A DNA stretch of 51,410 nt from Deltaproteobacteria bacterium (GCA_030262895.1 JAJSZW010000006.1:1-51410); one strand, 5' to 3'. Numbered from the stretch's first letter, positions 9,891-19,534 are shown. A program made the numbers and translations. The notes: generated by a model not told the origin, from the sequence alone.

Positions 9891-12410
9891 ATGTGTAAGT
9901 TGGGTTCTTATCTTTTTCTGCTGACGATCTTATTGTTGATGCCGGGATTGGCCGTGGCCACTGATCACTCAGGTCCCATACCTACAGATGAAATCTGGGA
10001 TCCCGGTGATAACCCACATATTATCGTGGACAATGTAACAGTACCTTCCGGCGTCACTCTCACCATTATGCCTGGTGTAGAAGTAAGATTTAACGGTAAC
10101 AAATACATCTATGTTGATGGCGCCGTGAATGCACCCGGAATCTCATCTAACAAAATAACCTTTACCAGAAATACAGCCACTAATGGAAGAGGCCTTTATT
10201 TTTATGCTGGAAGCGTTGGTGATTTCACCCATTGTATAATGGAACATTGCTACTATGGTGTCAGAGGCAATTCTACAGCCGCAGTCAGCCTTTCAAACTG
10301 CGTCCTTCAGAAAAACACTTACGGCTTTTATGGCGATCAGTGTGCCCCCACTCTCGGCACCAATACGTTCCAGGGCAATGGTACAGGATTATATCTTAAG
10401 ACTGTAACCCTGTTTAGCGTATCTTCACAGGTGATCGAGGACAATGATACCGGAATCCATTTTTACTACTGTACCAAACCCGAGGTAGATGCCACCAATA
10501 CCATAACGCATAACAAGATCTACGGCGTAAGATTTGAGGACTGTTCACTCCCCGAGATATACGCCGATGTTACCGACGGAGGCACAGGCATCTATTTTGA
10601 GAGCTGTACGAATGTGGGCATCATAGATAATGTGACATTGAAGGATAACATAGGTCCCTATGGCGCTCTATATATGCGTGACTCAGGAATATTCACACTG
10701 GGAACCAATAACACTATAACCGGAAACTCCTGGCCGCTATCTATAGGTGCCGGCTCTTTCCCGGATACTTCAAGCGCTATCCCTTCATCAGGAAATACAA
10801 CCAATGCCATAAAGGTAACAGGGGGAAGCAGCAATAAGACAGGCGTCTGGCCGAAGTTTTCCGCAATTCCCTATATAGTTACTGGAAACCTAACCATAAA
10901 CACCCCTGGCGCTTTAACCATAGAGGAAGGGGTTGAGGCGCGGATTTCCTCCGAAAAATATATATATATTAAAAGCGCCCTAACCGCCTCCGGAACCTCT
11001 GACAATCCCATAACTTTCACCAGGCAGTCAGGCAGCCAGTGGGGTGGTCTAAGATTTTACAACGGGTCTATAAGTACCCTTTCCCACTGTACCATAGAGT
11101 ATGCCACAAATGGAATCTATGCCGATTCTGATCCTGACATCAGCCTCGCCAATTGCGCTTTTCAGTATAATGACACCGGCATATATTTTTATTTATGCAC
11201 ATCCCCTACCCCCATTGTTGATTCCACAAATACTATCAGGGATAACAAGACCTATGGCATCAGATTTTATAATTGCTCATCACCCGATATTGATGTCCAT
11301 GCAGATATTGCCAATAGCGGAACAGGGATCAGATTTAATAACTGTTCGGATTTGGGCACCATAGATAATGTGGCGCTTATTGATAACACCGTTTGTGCCA
11401 TAGAGGTTAAAAATTCAGGCCCTTTTACCTTGGGGCCGGGCAACACCATAACAGGAAATTCCTGGCCTTTGAGCATAGACGCAGGCGCCTTCCCGGACGC
11501 TTCAAGCGATATCCCTGCATCAGGCAATATGACCAATGCTATCAGGGTAGTTTCGGGAACAAGCAATCTTACGGGCACATGGCCCGATTTCAACCTGGAT
11601 TATGTCGTAAACAACACCCCAACCATAGGGGTTTCCGGCAGTTTAACCATAGAGCCTGGGGTGACAATAGGTTTTAATACTAATCAAAATATGACGACTT
11701 ACGGTTCATTGATTGCCTCAGGAGACTCAGGATGTCGTGAAATCACTTTTACCAGGTATGATGCTGATAGCTGGAGCGGTTTATATTTCTACAGTGAAAG
11801 CGCTGGGACCCTTGAACGCTGCCGAATAGAATACGCACAGTATGGAGTACGCACCTCTAATGCATCTCCCGGCATTTCGCACTCTACTCTCAAAAGCAAC
11901 ACTTATGGTGTCTATTGCCAAAGCAACGCTTCCCCTGAAATAAAGGGATGTAAAATGACCTTAAACGATTATGGTGTTTATTCTATAAGTGATTCAGAGC
12001 CCATTATCTCCGGCGATTCAGCAGGCGTAAACATCATAAGCGGCAACAAAACATATGGTGTATATAACGCAGATAGCACGGTTGCCATTAATGCCCAATA
12101 TAATTACTGGGGGAACGCCTCGGGACCATCTCACCCTACTTCCAATCCTGATGGGAGAGGAGATTGGGTGAGTGATTATGTCAATTACGATCCATTTGTT
12201 AACTATGACTTTTCAGCGTGTGAGGGTGATTTCGATCTGGATGGAGATGTTGACGGCTCAGACTTAGCAGTTTTTGCTGCAGATTTTGGCCGGACGGATT
12301 GCGATACCGGAGAGAAGTGCGAAGGGAATTTTGATTGCGACAACGACGTGGTTGGCAGTGACCTGGCGGTGTTTGCCGCGAATTTCGGGAGGACGGATTG
12401 TCCGAAGTAG
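9891..12410 (+). CDS. Secreted right-handed beta-helix protein with C-terminal double dockerin
   Basis: The N-terminus is hydrophobic (LGSYLFLLTILLLMPGLAVA), a signal peptide. The body consists of NosD / PbH1-type parallel beta-helix coils with repeated 'GIYF', 'NNTITGNSWPLSI' and 'YGVY' turns, in three related supermodules of ~250 residues. The last ~65 residues are a complete double dockerin with bracketing cysteines. Start choice is uncertain: AGGAG at 9865-9869 lies 21 nt before the ATG, but only 6 nt before an in-frame ATA at 9876. The true start may therefore be a non-standard codon five codons upstream. Beta-helix proteins bind or cleave polysaccharides, but no catalytic residues can be assigned here. 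Confidence 0.85.
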   Translation: MCKLGSYLFLLTILLLMPGLAVATDHSGPIPTDEIWDPGDNPHIIVDNVTVPSGVTLTIMPGVEVRFNGNKYIYVDGAVNAPGISSNKITFTRNTATNGRGLYFYAGSVGDFTHCIMEHCYYGVRGNSTAAVSLSNCVLQKNTYGFYGDQCAPTLGTNTFQGNGTGLYLKTVTLFSVSSQVIEDNDTGIHFYYCTKPEVDATNTITHNKIYGVRFEDCSLPEIYADVTDGGTGIYFESCTNVGIIDNVTLKDNIGPYGALYMRDSGIFTLGTNNTITGNSWPLSIGAGSFPDTSSAIPSSGNTTNAIKVTGGSSNKTGVWPKFSAIPYIVTGNLTINTPGALTIEEGVEARISSEKYIYIKSALTASGTSDNPITFTRQSGSQWGGLRFYNGSISTLSHCTIEYATNGIYADSDPDISLANCAFQYNDTGIYFYLCTSPTPIVDSTNTIRDNKTYGIRFYNCSSPDIDVHADIANSGTGIRFNNCSDLGTIDNVALIDNTVCAIEVKNSGPFTLGPGNTITGNSWPLSIDAGAFPDASSDIPASGNMTNAIRVVSGTSNLTGTWPDFNLDYVVNNTPTIGVSGSLTIEPGVTIGFNTNQNMTTYGSLIASGDSGCREITFTRYDADSWSGLYFYSESAGTLERCRIEYAQYGVRTSNASPGISHSTLKSNTYGVYCQSNASPEIKGCKMTLNDYGVYSISDSEPIISGDSAGVNIISGNKTYGVYNADSTVAINAQYNYWGNASGPSHPTSNPDGRGDWVSDYVNYDPFVNYDFSACEGDFDLDGDVDGSDLAVFAADFGRTDCDTGEKCEGNFDCDNDVVGSDLAVFAANFGRTDCPK

Positions 12411-12485
12411 CATAGGGCAGAAAGCAAAGGGCATGGAGCAGGGGGGAGCAAAGGGCTGAGAAAATTAGGGAAAAAGGGGAGGAAA

Positions 12486-13637
12486 ATGAGAAAGCTATTT
12501 TTAGTCATAGGGATAATTCTTGCATTTCAGCTTTCTACAGGCATTCCATGCTTGGCCCAGTGCGGGGGAGATTTTGATCGTAATGGAGATGTGGATGGAT
12601 CTGACCTGGCGGTGTTTGCAGCGGATTTTGGACGTACAAACTGCTGCGAGTCTGAACTTCCGTCTTGTGAAGGGGACTTTGATTTGGACTGCGATGTAGA
12701 CGGCAGTGATCTGGCTGTTTTTGCTGCTGACTTTGGCCGGACTGATTGCCCCTTGCCGGCTCCATTAAACCTGTTCAACATCGGCAACTCGATTGGTGAA
12801 GGCGAGGCGGCTTACGATGATATCGGGGGAGAGAATCATCATGCGGTGTGGTCGACTGGTTATGATCCTGCTGATATTGTCTACAGCCTAAACGAGCGAT
12901 TTGAGGATCTTGACCCAACAGGCTACTATGAAAACAATTCCACAAGAGATGTTATGTTTAACCATGCGGTGAGGGGCTCTGTTATGGCAGATTTTGTGAC
13001 GCAGGCAAATGAAGTGGTAGCCGCGGCTAATGCAATGCCTTCCGGTAAAGTCGGAATGGTGACCATCTTTCTCGGTAACAATGACGTTTGTGCACCTGGT
13101 CTTGATGACATGACCAAACCGGCGCTATTCGAGTTGCAATACCGCGCCGGCCTGGATGTTTTAGCAGCATCGGACGCTACGAGGAATGCCCATATTCATG
13201 TTTCAAGTATTCCTGCCATTTATTGGCTATGGAATGCCAAGCGGGCAGATTTATGGTGTCGATTGTTCGCATGGCATTTCGTACCCTGTGAAAACCTGTT
13301 GGCGAATCCAGCAAATGACTGTGGAAGCGGGGATTCTCACCTTGATCCCGACAATATTCACCCCGACGATGGTACAAACTGCATTCGCAGAAAGCAGTTC
13401 CATGCGAAGATCCGGGATATCTATAATCCTAAACTCAGAGATGTGCTTATGGAATATAAAATAAACGGACTCCTTCCCAACGCCTATTATGTTGATATCT
13501 TCGACATTCAATTTGAAGATATTCACATCAATGATGGTGACTGCTTCCACCCGAGCGTTGAAGGCCACGAGGTGCTGGCAGAAGAACAATGGTGTCGATC
13601 GTTGTGGGGCATGGATGATCCATTCTGTATGCCTTGA
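12486..13637 (+). CDS. Secreted SGNH/GDSL-type hydrolase with N-terminal double dockerin
   Basis: A strong GGAGG precedes the ATG. The signal peptide (residues 1-25) ends 'PCLAQ' and runs straight into two complete dockerin loops (residues ~28-52 and ~63-87), each bracketed by cysteines. The catalytic domain starts at ~95. Block I is 'NIGNSIGEG' (candidate nucleophile Ser102), block III is 'FLGNNDVC', and block V is 'DCFHPSVEGH', giving the Asp/His pair. This is the SGNH layout of carbohydrate esterases and lipases. The dockerin is N-terminal here, whereas most neighbours carry it at the C-terminus. Deacetylation or de-esterification of a polysaccharide is plausible; the substrate is unknown. 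Confidence 0.85.
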   Translation: MRKLFLVIGIILAFQLSTGIPCLAQCGGDFDRNGDVDGSDLAVFAADFGRTNCCESELPSCEGDFDLDCDVDGSDLAVFAADFGRTDCPLPAPLNLFNIGNSIGEGEAAYDDIGGENHHAVWSTGYDPADIVYSLNERFEDLDPTGYYENNSTRDVMFNHAVRGSVMADFVTQANEVVAAANAMPSGKVGMVTIFLGNNDVCAPGLDDMTKPALFELQYRAGLDVLAASDATRNAHIHVSSIPAIYWLWNAKRADLWCRLFAWHFVPCENLLANPANDCGSGDSHLDPDNIHPDDGTNCIRRKQFHAKIRDIYNPKLRDVLMEYKINGLLPNAYYVDIFDIQFEDIHINDGDCFHPSVEGHEVLAEEQWCRSLWGMDDPFCMP

Positions 13638-13651
13638 GAAAGGAGGAAATT

Positions 13652-14080
13652 ATGAAAAAATTGCTTTGTTACCTGAGCGTACTTGTCATTTTATTTATTT
13701 TCGCCAAGGTTCCTTTCGCAGAGCAAGAGGTTATTTTAACAGAAAGTGGGCTTAAGTATATTGACCTGGAGGCAGGAACAGGTACTACTGCTAAGGTTGG
13801 AAAGATAGCAGTTATCCATTTCATTGGATGGTTAGATGATAATGGCGAAAAAGGAGAAGAAATTTTTAATTCTCGTGATCGCGGAAAGCCGGTATTATTT
13901 AAACTCGGCACGGACAATGTTATAAAAGGTTGGAACATCGGAGTGGCCGGTATGAAATTCGGGGGTAAGCGCAGGCTGATGGTACCCTCTGCGCTGGGTT
14001 ATGGCGCAACTGGAGGAGGGGATGTTATTCCACCGAACGCCGATTTGATATTTGACATCGAGCTTATAGAAGTTAAATAA
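13652..14080 (+). CDS. Exported FKBP-type peptidyl-prolyl cis-trans isomerase
   Basis: I chose the ATG at 13652 because AAAGGAGG lies directly in front of it; an in-frame ATG at 13634 overlaps the previous gene and lacks such a site. A signal peptide (residues ~1-23, MKKLLCYLSVLVILFIF) leads into a single FKBP domain. The domain contains 'VGKIAVIHFIGWL', 'GKPVLFKLGTDNVIKGW' and 'GGKRRLMVPSALGYG', ending 'NADLIFDIELIEVK'. The length (142 residues) is normal for a minimal secreted FKBP. It is 14 nt from the hydrolase stop, so it is probably co-transcribed, and it may help fold the many secreted, proline-containing neighbours. It is the only non-dockerin intact gene of this stretch. Confidence 0.9.
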   Translation: MKKLLCYLSVLVILFIFAKVPFAEQEVILTESGLKYIDLEAGTGTTAKVGKIAVIHFIGWLDDNGEKGEEIFNSRDRGKPVLFKLGTDNVIKGWNIGVAGMKFGGKRRLMVPSALGYGATGGGDVIPPNADLIFDIELIEVK

Positions 14081-14122
14081 TTGGTGCAAAAAGGTCTTTA
14101 GGGCAGGTCTTCATTCTTGACA

Positions 14123-14180
14123 GCCAGGTAGCCAGGTAGGTTGGGTTGAGGTAGGTTGGGTTGAGGAACGAAACCCAACA
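14123..14180. repeat. Intergenic tandem/palindromic 'GTAGGTTGGGTTGAG' repeat
   Basis: The 15-mer GTAGGTTGGGTTGAG occurs twice in tandem (14136-14150 and 14151-14165). It is followed by GAACGAAACCCAACA, so TTGGGTT and AACCCAA form a hairpin. I recognise this as the type of 'GTTGGGTTTCG' palindrome scattered between genes in many bacteria; a shorter 'TGTTGGGTTTCG' copy is at 46266-46277. It lies in the spacer before the GH144-like gene. Confidence 0.6.
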
Positions 14181-14202
14181 ATAAGTAATGCAGGGAAGGA
14201 TT

Positions 14203-16395
14203 ATGGGAAGAATATTGATGCAAAAAATAGCTCCACTAATATTAATATTTTTCCTACTCGCCAGTGCCGCACCGGCTCAAGACTATATTGAACTCGCCTT
14301 TGAAGACTACAATGATCAGGACACCTTCAACAATTTTTCAGGAAATTGGAACAAGTGGGAACATCCGCCAGGTAGCCTGAACTGGTCTTTTGATATTGCA
14401 AATTCCCGTGCAGGTCACGGTACCTGCTTAAGGGTAGACTATTCAGTTCCCAACGGCGGTTATGCTGGTATATGGAACTCACTTTTAGGCAAAGCCAATT
14501 TTGATAATCAGTGTTTGGATTTTACTGATTTGTACGGTGATTTGAAAAACAGTTCCGGAAATCCTGCGGATATTGAAGATGTCCAGGTAACCCTGCTTAA
14601 CTTTTGGGCGAAAGGAAATGGGACTGAAGGAGCTTTTGATCACATCGTTAAGGTAGAAGTGAAAGACACAGACAATAATATCGCATCGCAGATCTTTACC
14701 ATACCGAACATGAGCGACTGGACAAAATATGAGTTCCCCGTCAGTCAAATGAGTAATGTTGATTTAACCCATATGAAAGAGGTGGTATTTGTGCTCACGG
14801 ATTATCAAAATAATTATCGAACAAGCCATTTCTTTTTAGACGATCTTTTGTTTAGCACGACCGAAACTTCCTATGATGCCAGTACATGGAGCGATGATCA
14901 GTTCCTGGACGTTGTGGCTCACCGTGCATTCAAGTATTTCTTAACTTTCACTGATGACTTGGGCTTTGCATTGGATAGATCTACGTTTTCGGACCTGGTG
15001 AGTGTAGCGGCGATTGGTTTCCAGTTAACGGCCTATTGCATAGGTCACCAAAGGAACTGGGCCGATGACTTGGAATCTCGGGTTGAAACGATTCTGCAGA
15101 ATCTCGCGTCGCTACCAATGGGGCCGGAGCCCGGCACGATCAACGCGGGATATAAGGGGTTCTTTTATCATTTTTTGGAAGCAAATACGGGTCGAAGAAA
15201 GGTTGCTGAAGATACGGAAGATAAGGATAAGGTAGAGCTGTCTCTATACGACACGGCGCTCTTGATGCATGGCATACTAAGCGCCAAGGAGTGTTTCCCT
15301 GACAATCCGAATATCCAGGCGTTAGCGCAGTCCTTGTATGATTCAGTAGAATGGAGCGAGATGGTTGATACATCTCCCGGAGATCATGAACACCAATTCT
15401 TCCTGGCCTGGAAACCGGAAACAGGTTTTGAAGGACATGCAGATGGATATACGGATGAAGCCCTATTGGTAGATGTGCTCGCCTTGGGCTCGAGCACGTA
15501 TCCCACAACGATGGCAACCTATAACGCTCGGTCGCGCTTTTTTGGGGTTTATCCATCAACAAGCTCGGATAGTATTGCAGCGGCCTGGACGGGTTCATTA
15601 TTCAATTACTTTTTTGCGAGTTGTTGGCTTGACTTGGAGAACCGAGGCGTTGACCGACACGCGACCTATCCACTAAACATCTGGGAAAACAATAGGCGTG
15701 CCATTGTCGCCAACCGGCAATTCTGCATCAATCATCAAGATACTGTCGTGGATGATGGCGATGACAAGTACACAACTTACAGTGAATTAAGTTGGGGGTT
15801 GACGGCTTGTGATAATTTAGTCGACCCTTCCTCCGGTCCGCCCAGTGAGTATTATGCATTTGGTGCGTTGCCCACCCAGCAGAATATTCAATATTCTACT
15901 GATGCCCCACATTTGGGCACCATTGCCGTGTACGGCGCAGGGAGTTCCATTATGTATACCTCCAGCGAGTCGATCAGCGCACTGCGACACTATTATTCGA
16001 ATACCTGCTTGTGGAGCCCTCTGTTTGGCTTCGGAGACGCATACAGCTCTGATCCTCATTATTTCGAGATAGACGAAGATGGTAACCTGGAAATACATCC
16101 CGCAACCTGGCTGAACGGCGGGTACTGGGTAAATCATATGATGATGGGAATAGACGAAGGCCCACTGCTATTGGCTATCGAAAATTATAGGAGTGGTTTT
16201 GTATGGAATTTAACCAATAATAATGTCAACATTAAAGCAGGGTTAGATTCTATATATCAACCACCTATCTGCCCAGCGGATTTTGATACAGACGGCGATG
16301 TAGATGGTTTTGATCTGGCCCGACTTGCAGCCAACCCGAGCCTCTTAGATGTGTTTTCGTTTGCGGCACATTTTGGCAGGACAAATTGTCCATAG
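14203..16395 (+). CDS. Secreted GH144/glucoamylase-like glycoside hydrolase with atypical dockerin
   Basis: The ATG at 14203 has a GGGAAGG ribosome site; an ATG at 14188 has none. A signal peptide (to ~residue 27, 'AAPAQ') is followed by a ~190-residue jelly-roll that could bind carbohydrate. A helical (alpha/alpha)6-type catalytic domain follows (~215-690). Its family phrases fit the glucoamylase-like PF10091/GH144 group: 'DLGFALDRS', 'AAIGFQLTAYCIG', 'GFFYHFLEANTGRR', 'SLYDTALLMHGIL' and 'DGYTDEALLVDVLALG'. GH144 enzymes known to date act on beta-1,2-glucans; the substrate here is not proven. The C-terminal dockerin has one normal loop (DTDGDVDGFDLA); the second is replaced by 'ANPSLLDVFSFAAHF' without calcium ligands. 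The last ~420 bp are duplicated at 19535-19955. Confidence 0.82.
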   Translation: MGRILMQKIAPLILIFFLLASAAPAQDYIELAFEDYNDQDTFNNFSGNWNKWEHPPGSLNWSFDIANSRAGHGTCLRVDYSVPNGGYAGIWNSLLGKANFDNQCLDFTDLYGDLKNSSGNPADIEDVQVTLLNFWAKGNGTEGAFDHIVKVEVKDTDNNIASQIFTIPNMSDWTKYEFPVSQMSNVDLTHMKEVVFVLTDYQNNYRTSHFFLDDLLFSTTETSYDASTWSDDQFLDVVAHRAFKYFLTFTDDLGFALDRSTFSDLVSVAAIGFQLTAYCIGHQRNWADDLESRVETILQNLASLPMGPEPGTINAGYKGFFYHFLEANTGRRKVAEDTEDKDKVELSLYDTALLMHGILSAKECFPDNPNIQALAQSLYDSVEWSEMVDTSPGDHEHQFFLAWKPETGFEGHADGYTDEALLVDVLALGSSTYPTTMATYNARSRFFGVYPSTSSDSIAAAWTGSLFNYFFASCWLDLENRGVDRHATYPLNIWENNRRAIVANRQFCINHQDTVVDDGDDKYTTYSELSWGLTACDNLVDPSSGPPSEYYAFGALPTQQNIQYSTDAPHLGTIAVYGAGSSIMYTSSESISALRHYYSNTCLWSPLFGFGDAYSSDPHYFEIDEDGNLEIHPATWLNGGYWVNHMMMGIDEGPLLLAIENYRSGFVWNLTNNNVNIKAGLDSIYQPPICPADFDTDGDVDGFDLARLAANPSLLDVFSFAAHFGRTNCP

Positions 16396-16413
16396 CATAA
16401 GTTCAGAGATAGG

Positions 16414-16564
16414 AATGTCTCTTTTTGGGAGAAAGCAGATAAAATCACGATCTCTCATGGCCATGGAGATAATATTGATAATGGCCGGGCTGGTGAGCGC
16501 TCCTGCGCCGTTCATTTGCCAGGTATTGTTTGCCTTTTTATCCCGGCTAAAATTTCCTGATTAG
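16414..16564 (+). CDS. Doubtful small ORF resembling a stray signal peptide
   Basis: This 49-codon frame starts MSLFGRKQIKSRSLM and has a hydrophobic stretch ending 'GLVSAPAPF', like an export signal with no mature domain. The ribosome site is weak. It may be the leftover 5' end of a deleted secreted-protein gene. I do not recognise a family. Confidence 0.25.
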
Positions 16565-16859
16565 AATGACGAGATCAAAAAGTCTTTGACTTTGACTATT
16601 TTCAAAGTATTAGCGGAAGAGCATCAGAAACGGTATTGCGGTCTGAATATAAAGGGATGGCCATGTTTCTATAAAAATTACAAGATTACACCAGCTTAGA
16701 CCTATCTCAATTTTTTCCTAATACCAATGTGTTAGGCATTATCACCTAAAAAATAAGAACAATTTCATACTTTCCACTTATTGTTTTTATATTATAAAAT
16801 GGCATAAATAAAATGTAATATTATAGCCCTATGAAACAAATTTTGGCTACAGGCGAGCG

Positions 16860-16910
16860 TCAGGTGTAATATATTCAAAACAGGAAACTGTTTGAATGTA
16901 TTATACCTGA
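16860..16910. repeat. Imperfect inverted repeat (about 23-bp arms, GAAA loop)
   Basis: The left arm 16862-16883 (AGGTGTAATATATTC then AAAACAG) pairs with the right arm 16888-16908 (CTGTTTG then AATGTATTATACCT). There are about three mismatches or bulges and a GAAA tetraloop, and the pairing extends one to two bases outward. No T-run follows, so it is not a standard terminator. It could be a regulatory hairpin of the downstream transcript or a miniature element. Confidence 0.65.
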
Positions 16911-17039
16911 AGCGAATATATTTTCAAAAAGCTAAAGTGTTACAACAATTCAATCATCCGGCTCACACGGCATTTACGATTCGACAAAGACTGAAGCACT
17001 GGCAGGATGTCGGTGGGAAAGAAAGAAAGGAGGAGTAAG

Positions 17040-19481
17040 ATGGAGTTGAGAGAACCAAGGTCTTTTGTTCTGGCAGTGGCTATGGCAATGGTCCTTATGG
17101 TGTCCGGTGGATCAGCTTTCGCTGGTCAGACCGTGTCCGATGAAGCCTGGAACAATGGTCTATGTGATCTGGCAGTTGTATTTGAGACCCAGCAGGCTAT
17201 TGCAACTATTGGCGCGATGGATTGGGAAAGCTTTGAGATCAGCGGTGAGACCTACCTGGCTGTGGCAAACTATTACAATGATTCGAGCTATAATGTAGAT
17301 TCCAGGATTTACAAGTGGAACGGGACTTCATTTGTTGAGATCCAGGCTGTTGCAACCAATGGCGCACATGATTGGGAGAGCTTTGAGATCGGCGGTGAGA
17401 CCTATCTGGCCGTGGCAAATTATTACAATGGTTCAACCCGTAATATAAATTCCGAGATTTACAAGTGGAACGGGACTTCTTTTGTTGAATTCCAGGCTGT
17501 TCCAACTAATGGCGCGATGGATTGGGAGAGCTTTGAGATCAGCGGTGAGACCTACCTGGCTGTGGCAAACTATTACAATGATTCGAGCTATAATGTAGAT
17601 TCCAGGATTTACAAGTGGAACGGGACTTCATTTGTTGAGATCCAGGCTGTTGCAACCAATGGCGCACATGATTGGGAGAGCTTTGAGATTGACGGAGAGA
17701 CCTACCTGGCAGTGGCAAATCAATACAATGGTTCAATCTACAATATAAATTCCAGGATCTACAAGTGGGACGGAACCGCATTTGTTGAGTTTCAGGCTAT
17801 TGCAACTCTTGGCGCGCTTGATTGGGAGAGCTTTGAGATCGGCGGGGAGACCTATCTGGCCGTGGCAAATTATCGCAATGATTCAACCTGCATTATAAAT
17901 TCCAGGATTTATCAAGCCATAAAATGTACAAAGGTGTCTGGAATGATTTACAATGAGACCTGGACACAGGAATGTTCTCCTTATTTTGTGGAAGGTGATA
18001 TTCTCGCAGCCGGTCTGACAATCGAGCCCGGTGTTATGGTGAAATTTCTGGGTAATTATGTCTTTGAGGTTGCCGGTGTATTAACCGCAACAGGAACCGG
18101 GCAGGATCCAATTATATTCACCAGCGCAGATACCAATAAGAATGGTTGGCAGGGGATCTTTTTTCATCAGAGTACTCCGGGCTCTGAGCTTGTTTACTGC
18201 ACGATCGAGGATTCAATAAATAGAGGGATACGATTTGACAATACTGAGCCGACCATTGAGAATTGCACAATAAATAACAACGGTGCAAGTGGCTCTGGTG
18301 GCGGCATATACATTGACCTGACCACATCGGCAGGAACAATTGTCCTGAAAGACTGCGCAATTACCGGCAATAATTCCTCAGGCTACGGTGGCGGCATAAG
18401 GGCCGATCTGGGAGATGGTACGTTAATTCTGGATGACTGCATGATTACTGGTAACACTTCCTCAAGCCACGGCGGTGGCATAAGTGCCAATACAGAAACA
18501 GGTTCCCTGAACCTGACAGACTGTGAGATCAGCGACAACCATTCCAATCCTGCACACGCAGGCGGCAACTATGTCGGTGGCGGCATTCACGCAGGCATGG
18601 GGGAAAACGGGGCGTTATCGTTGAGCAATTGCAGAATCAGCGGCAATACGTGCTACTCTTATAACACAAGCTGGGGTGGCAGTGCCACCTGTAGGGGGGG
18701 AGGCATTTTTTGCAATGGAAACATAAATATAGCGAATTGCCGGATTGAAAATAACTCTACTCATGCACGTTCAGTTGGCAAGAGGACTGAGTATGCTTAC
18801 GGCTATGGTGGCGGTATTTACCATTATTCTGGAGTATTGACAGCAGTTAACTGTATTGTTGCAGAGAATTCAACTAGTGCATCGAGCGCTGAGTACTGTT
18901 ACGCTTACGGCGGTGGCATCCATGTCTATGGTGGAACAGCGGATCTGGAAAACTGTACTGTTGTCAATAATACCAATCACGGTCTCAGAAGAGAGGGTGG
19001 TACAGTAACAGCAATAAATTCAATATTCTTTGATAATTCAGTTGCACAAATTTCTGGAACAGTGACAGCAACTTACAGTTGCGTTGAGGACAGTTGGGAA
19101 GGAGAAGGAAACATATTCCAGAATCCGATTCTTGGATCATGTTTGCAATTAATGCCTTTTGTCTCACCGTGTATTGACAAGGGTGATCCTGATCCTCAAT
19201 ACAATGATGTCTGCTTTCCCCCATCTCTGGGAGCTGTACAAAATGACATGGGTGCTTATGGTGGGCCGGGTGCTTGCCAGTGGGAAACCTGTAATGGGGA
19301 TTTTGACTCTGATCTTGATATAGATGGAAGTGACCTGTCCGTGTTTGCAGCCAACTTTGGCCGAACGGATTGCAGTGGCTATTGCGAGGGCGACTTCGAT
19401 GAAAACGGGGACGTAGACAGAAGCGACCTTGCAGTCTTTGCAGCCGACTTCGGGCGGACCGATTGCCCATTTCATGAGTAA
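17040..19481 (+). CDS. Secreted EAR/EPTP-repeat plus beta-helix protein with double dockerin
   Basis: I take the ATG at 17040 because AAAGGAGGAG precedes it; the frame is open from 17007. A signal peptide (to ~residue 30, 'GSAFAG') is followed by five EAR/EPTP-like propeller units of 50 residues ('WESFEIGGETYLAVANYYN', 'RIYKWNGTSFVE'). Next comes a parallel beta-helix with 'GGGI' turns like those of polymorphic outer-membrane protein repeats (~residues 310-720), and then a complete double dockerin with bracketing cysteines. EAR repeats are best known from eukaryotic adhesion proteins such as LGI1 and in some bacterial surface proteins; binding rather than catalysis is likely. The EAR units contain near-perfect DNA repeats. 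The beta-helix N-cap resembles that of the 9.9-kb gene ('LTIEPGVMVKF'). Confidence 0.83.
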   Translation: MELREPRSFVLAVAMAMVLMVSGGSAFAGQTVSDEAWNNGLCDLAVVFETQQAIATIGAMDWESFEISGETYLAVANYYNDSSYNVDSRIYKWNGTSFVEIQAVATNGAHDWESFEIGGETYLAVANYYNGSTRNINSEIYKWNGTSFVEFQAVPTNGAMDWESFEISGETYLAVANYYNDSSYNVDSRIYKWNGTSFVEIQAVATNGAHDWESFEIDGETYLAVANQYNGSIYNINSRIYKWDGTAFVEFQAIATLGALDWESFEIGGETYLAVANYRNDSTCIINSRIYQAIKCTKVSGMIYNETWTQECSPYFVEGDILAAGLTIEPGVMVKFLGNYVFEVAGVLTATGTGQDPIIFTSADTNKNGWQGIFFHQSTPGSELVYCTIEDSINRGIRFDNTEPTIENCTINNNGASGSGGGIYIDLTTSAGTIVLKDCAITGNNSSGYGGGIRADLGDGTLILDDCMITGNTSSSHGGGISANTETGSLNLTDCEISDNHSNPAHAGGNYVGGGIHAGMGENGALSLSNCRISGNTCYSYNTSWGGSATCRGGGIFCNGNINIANCRIENNSTHARSVGKRTEYAYGYGGGIYHYSGVLTAVNCIVAENSTSASSAEYCYAYGGGIHVYGGTADLENCTVVNNTNHGLRREGGTVTAINSIFFDNSVAQISGTVTATYSCVEDSWEGEGNIFQNPILGSCLQLMPFVSPCIDKGDPDPQYNDVCFPPSLGAVQNDMGAYGGPGACQWETCNGDFDSDLDIDGSDLSVFAANFGRTDCSGYCEGDFDENGDVDRSDLAVFAADFGRTDCPFHE
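17211..17689 (+). repeat. 300-bp-period direct repeat in the EAR propeller
   Basis: Positions 17211-17389 and 17511-17689 (179 bp each, 300 bp apart) differ at one visible base (17228 against 17528). The intervening 120 bp is a diverged copy of the same 150-bp unit. The near-identity at silent sites indicates recent duplication of a two-blade segment. Confidence 0.9.
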
Positions 19482-19534
19482 TGCGCAGGTTAGGAACGGG
19501 AAAAATTATTTGTAAGAATATTGATGCGGCGAGG

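Larger units (their letters stand above)
16396..17039. other. Long AT-rich spacer with one strong hairpin
   Basis: Apart from the doubtful short frame at its left end and the inverted repeat at 16860-16910, I see nothing coding here. The sequence is AT-rich and contains no clear terminator T-run or riboswitch core. The right end provides the AAAGGAGGAG ribosome site of the next gene. Confidence 0.6.

Noticed and set aside
17211..17900. Regularly spaced direct repeats that could suggest a CRISPR array
   Set aside because: Units are 150/300 bp, lie in frame inside a secreted protein gene, and have no short repeat-spacer pattern.
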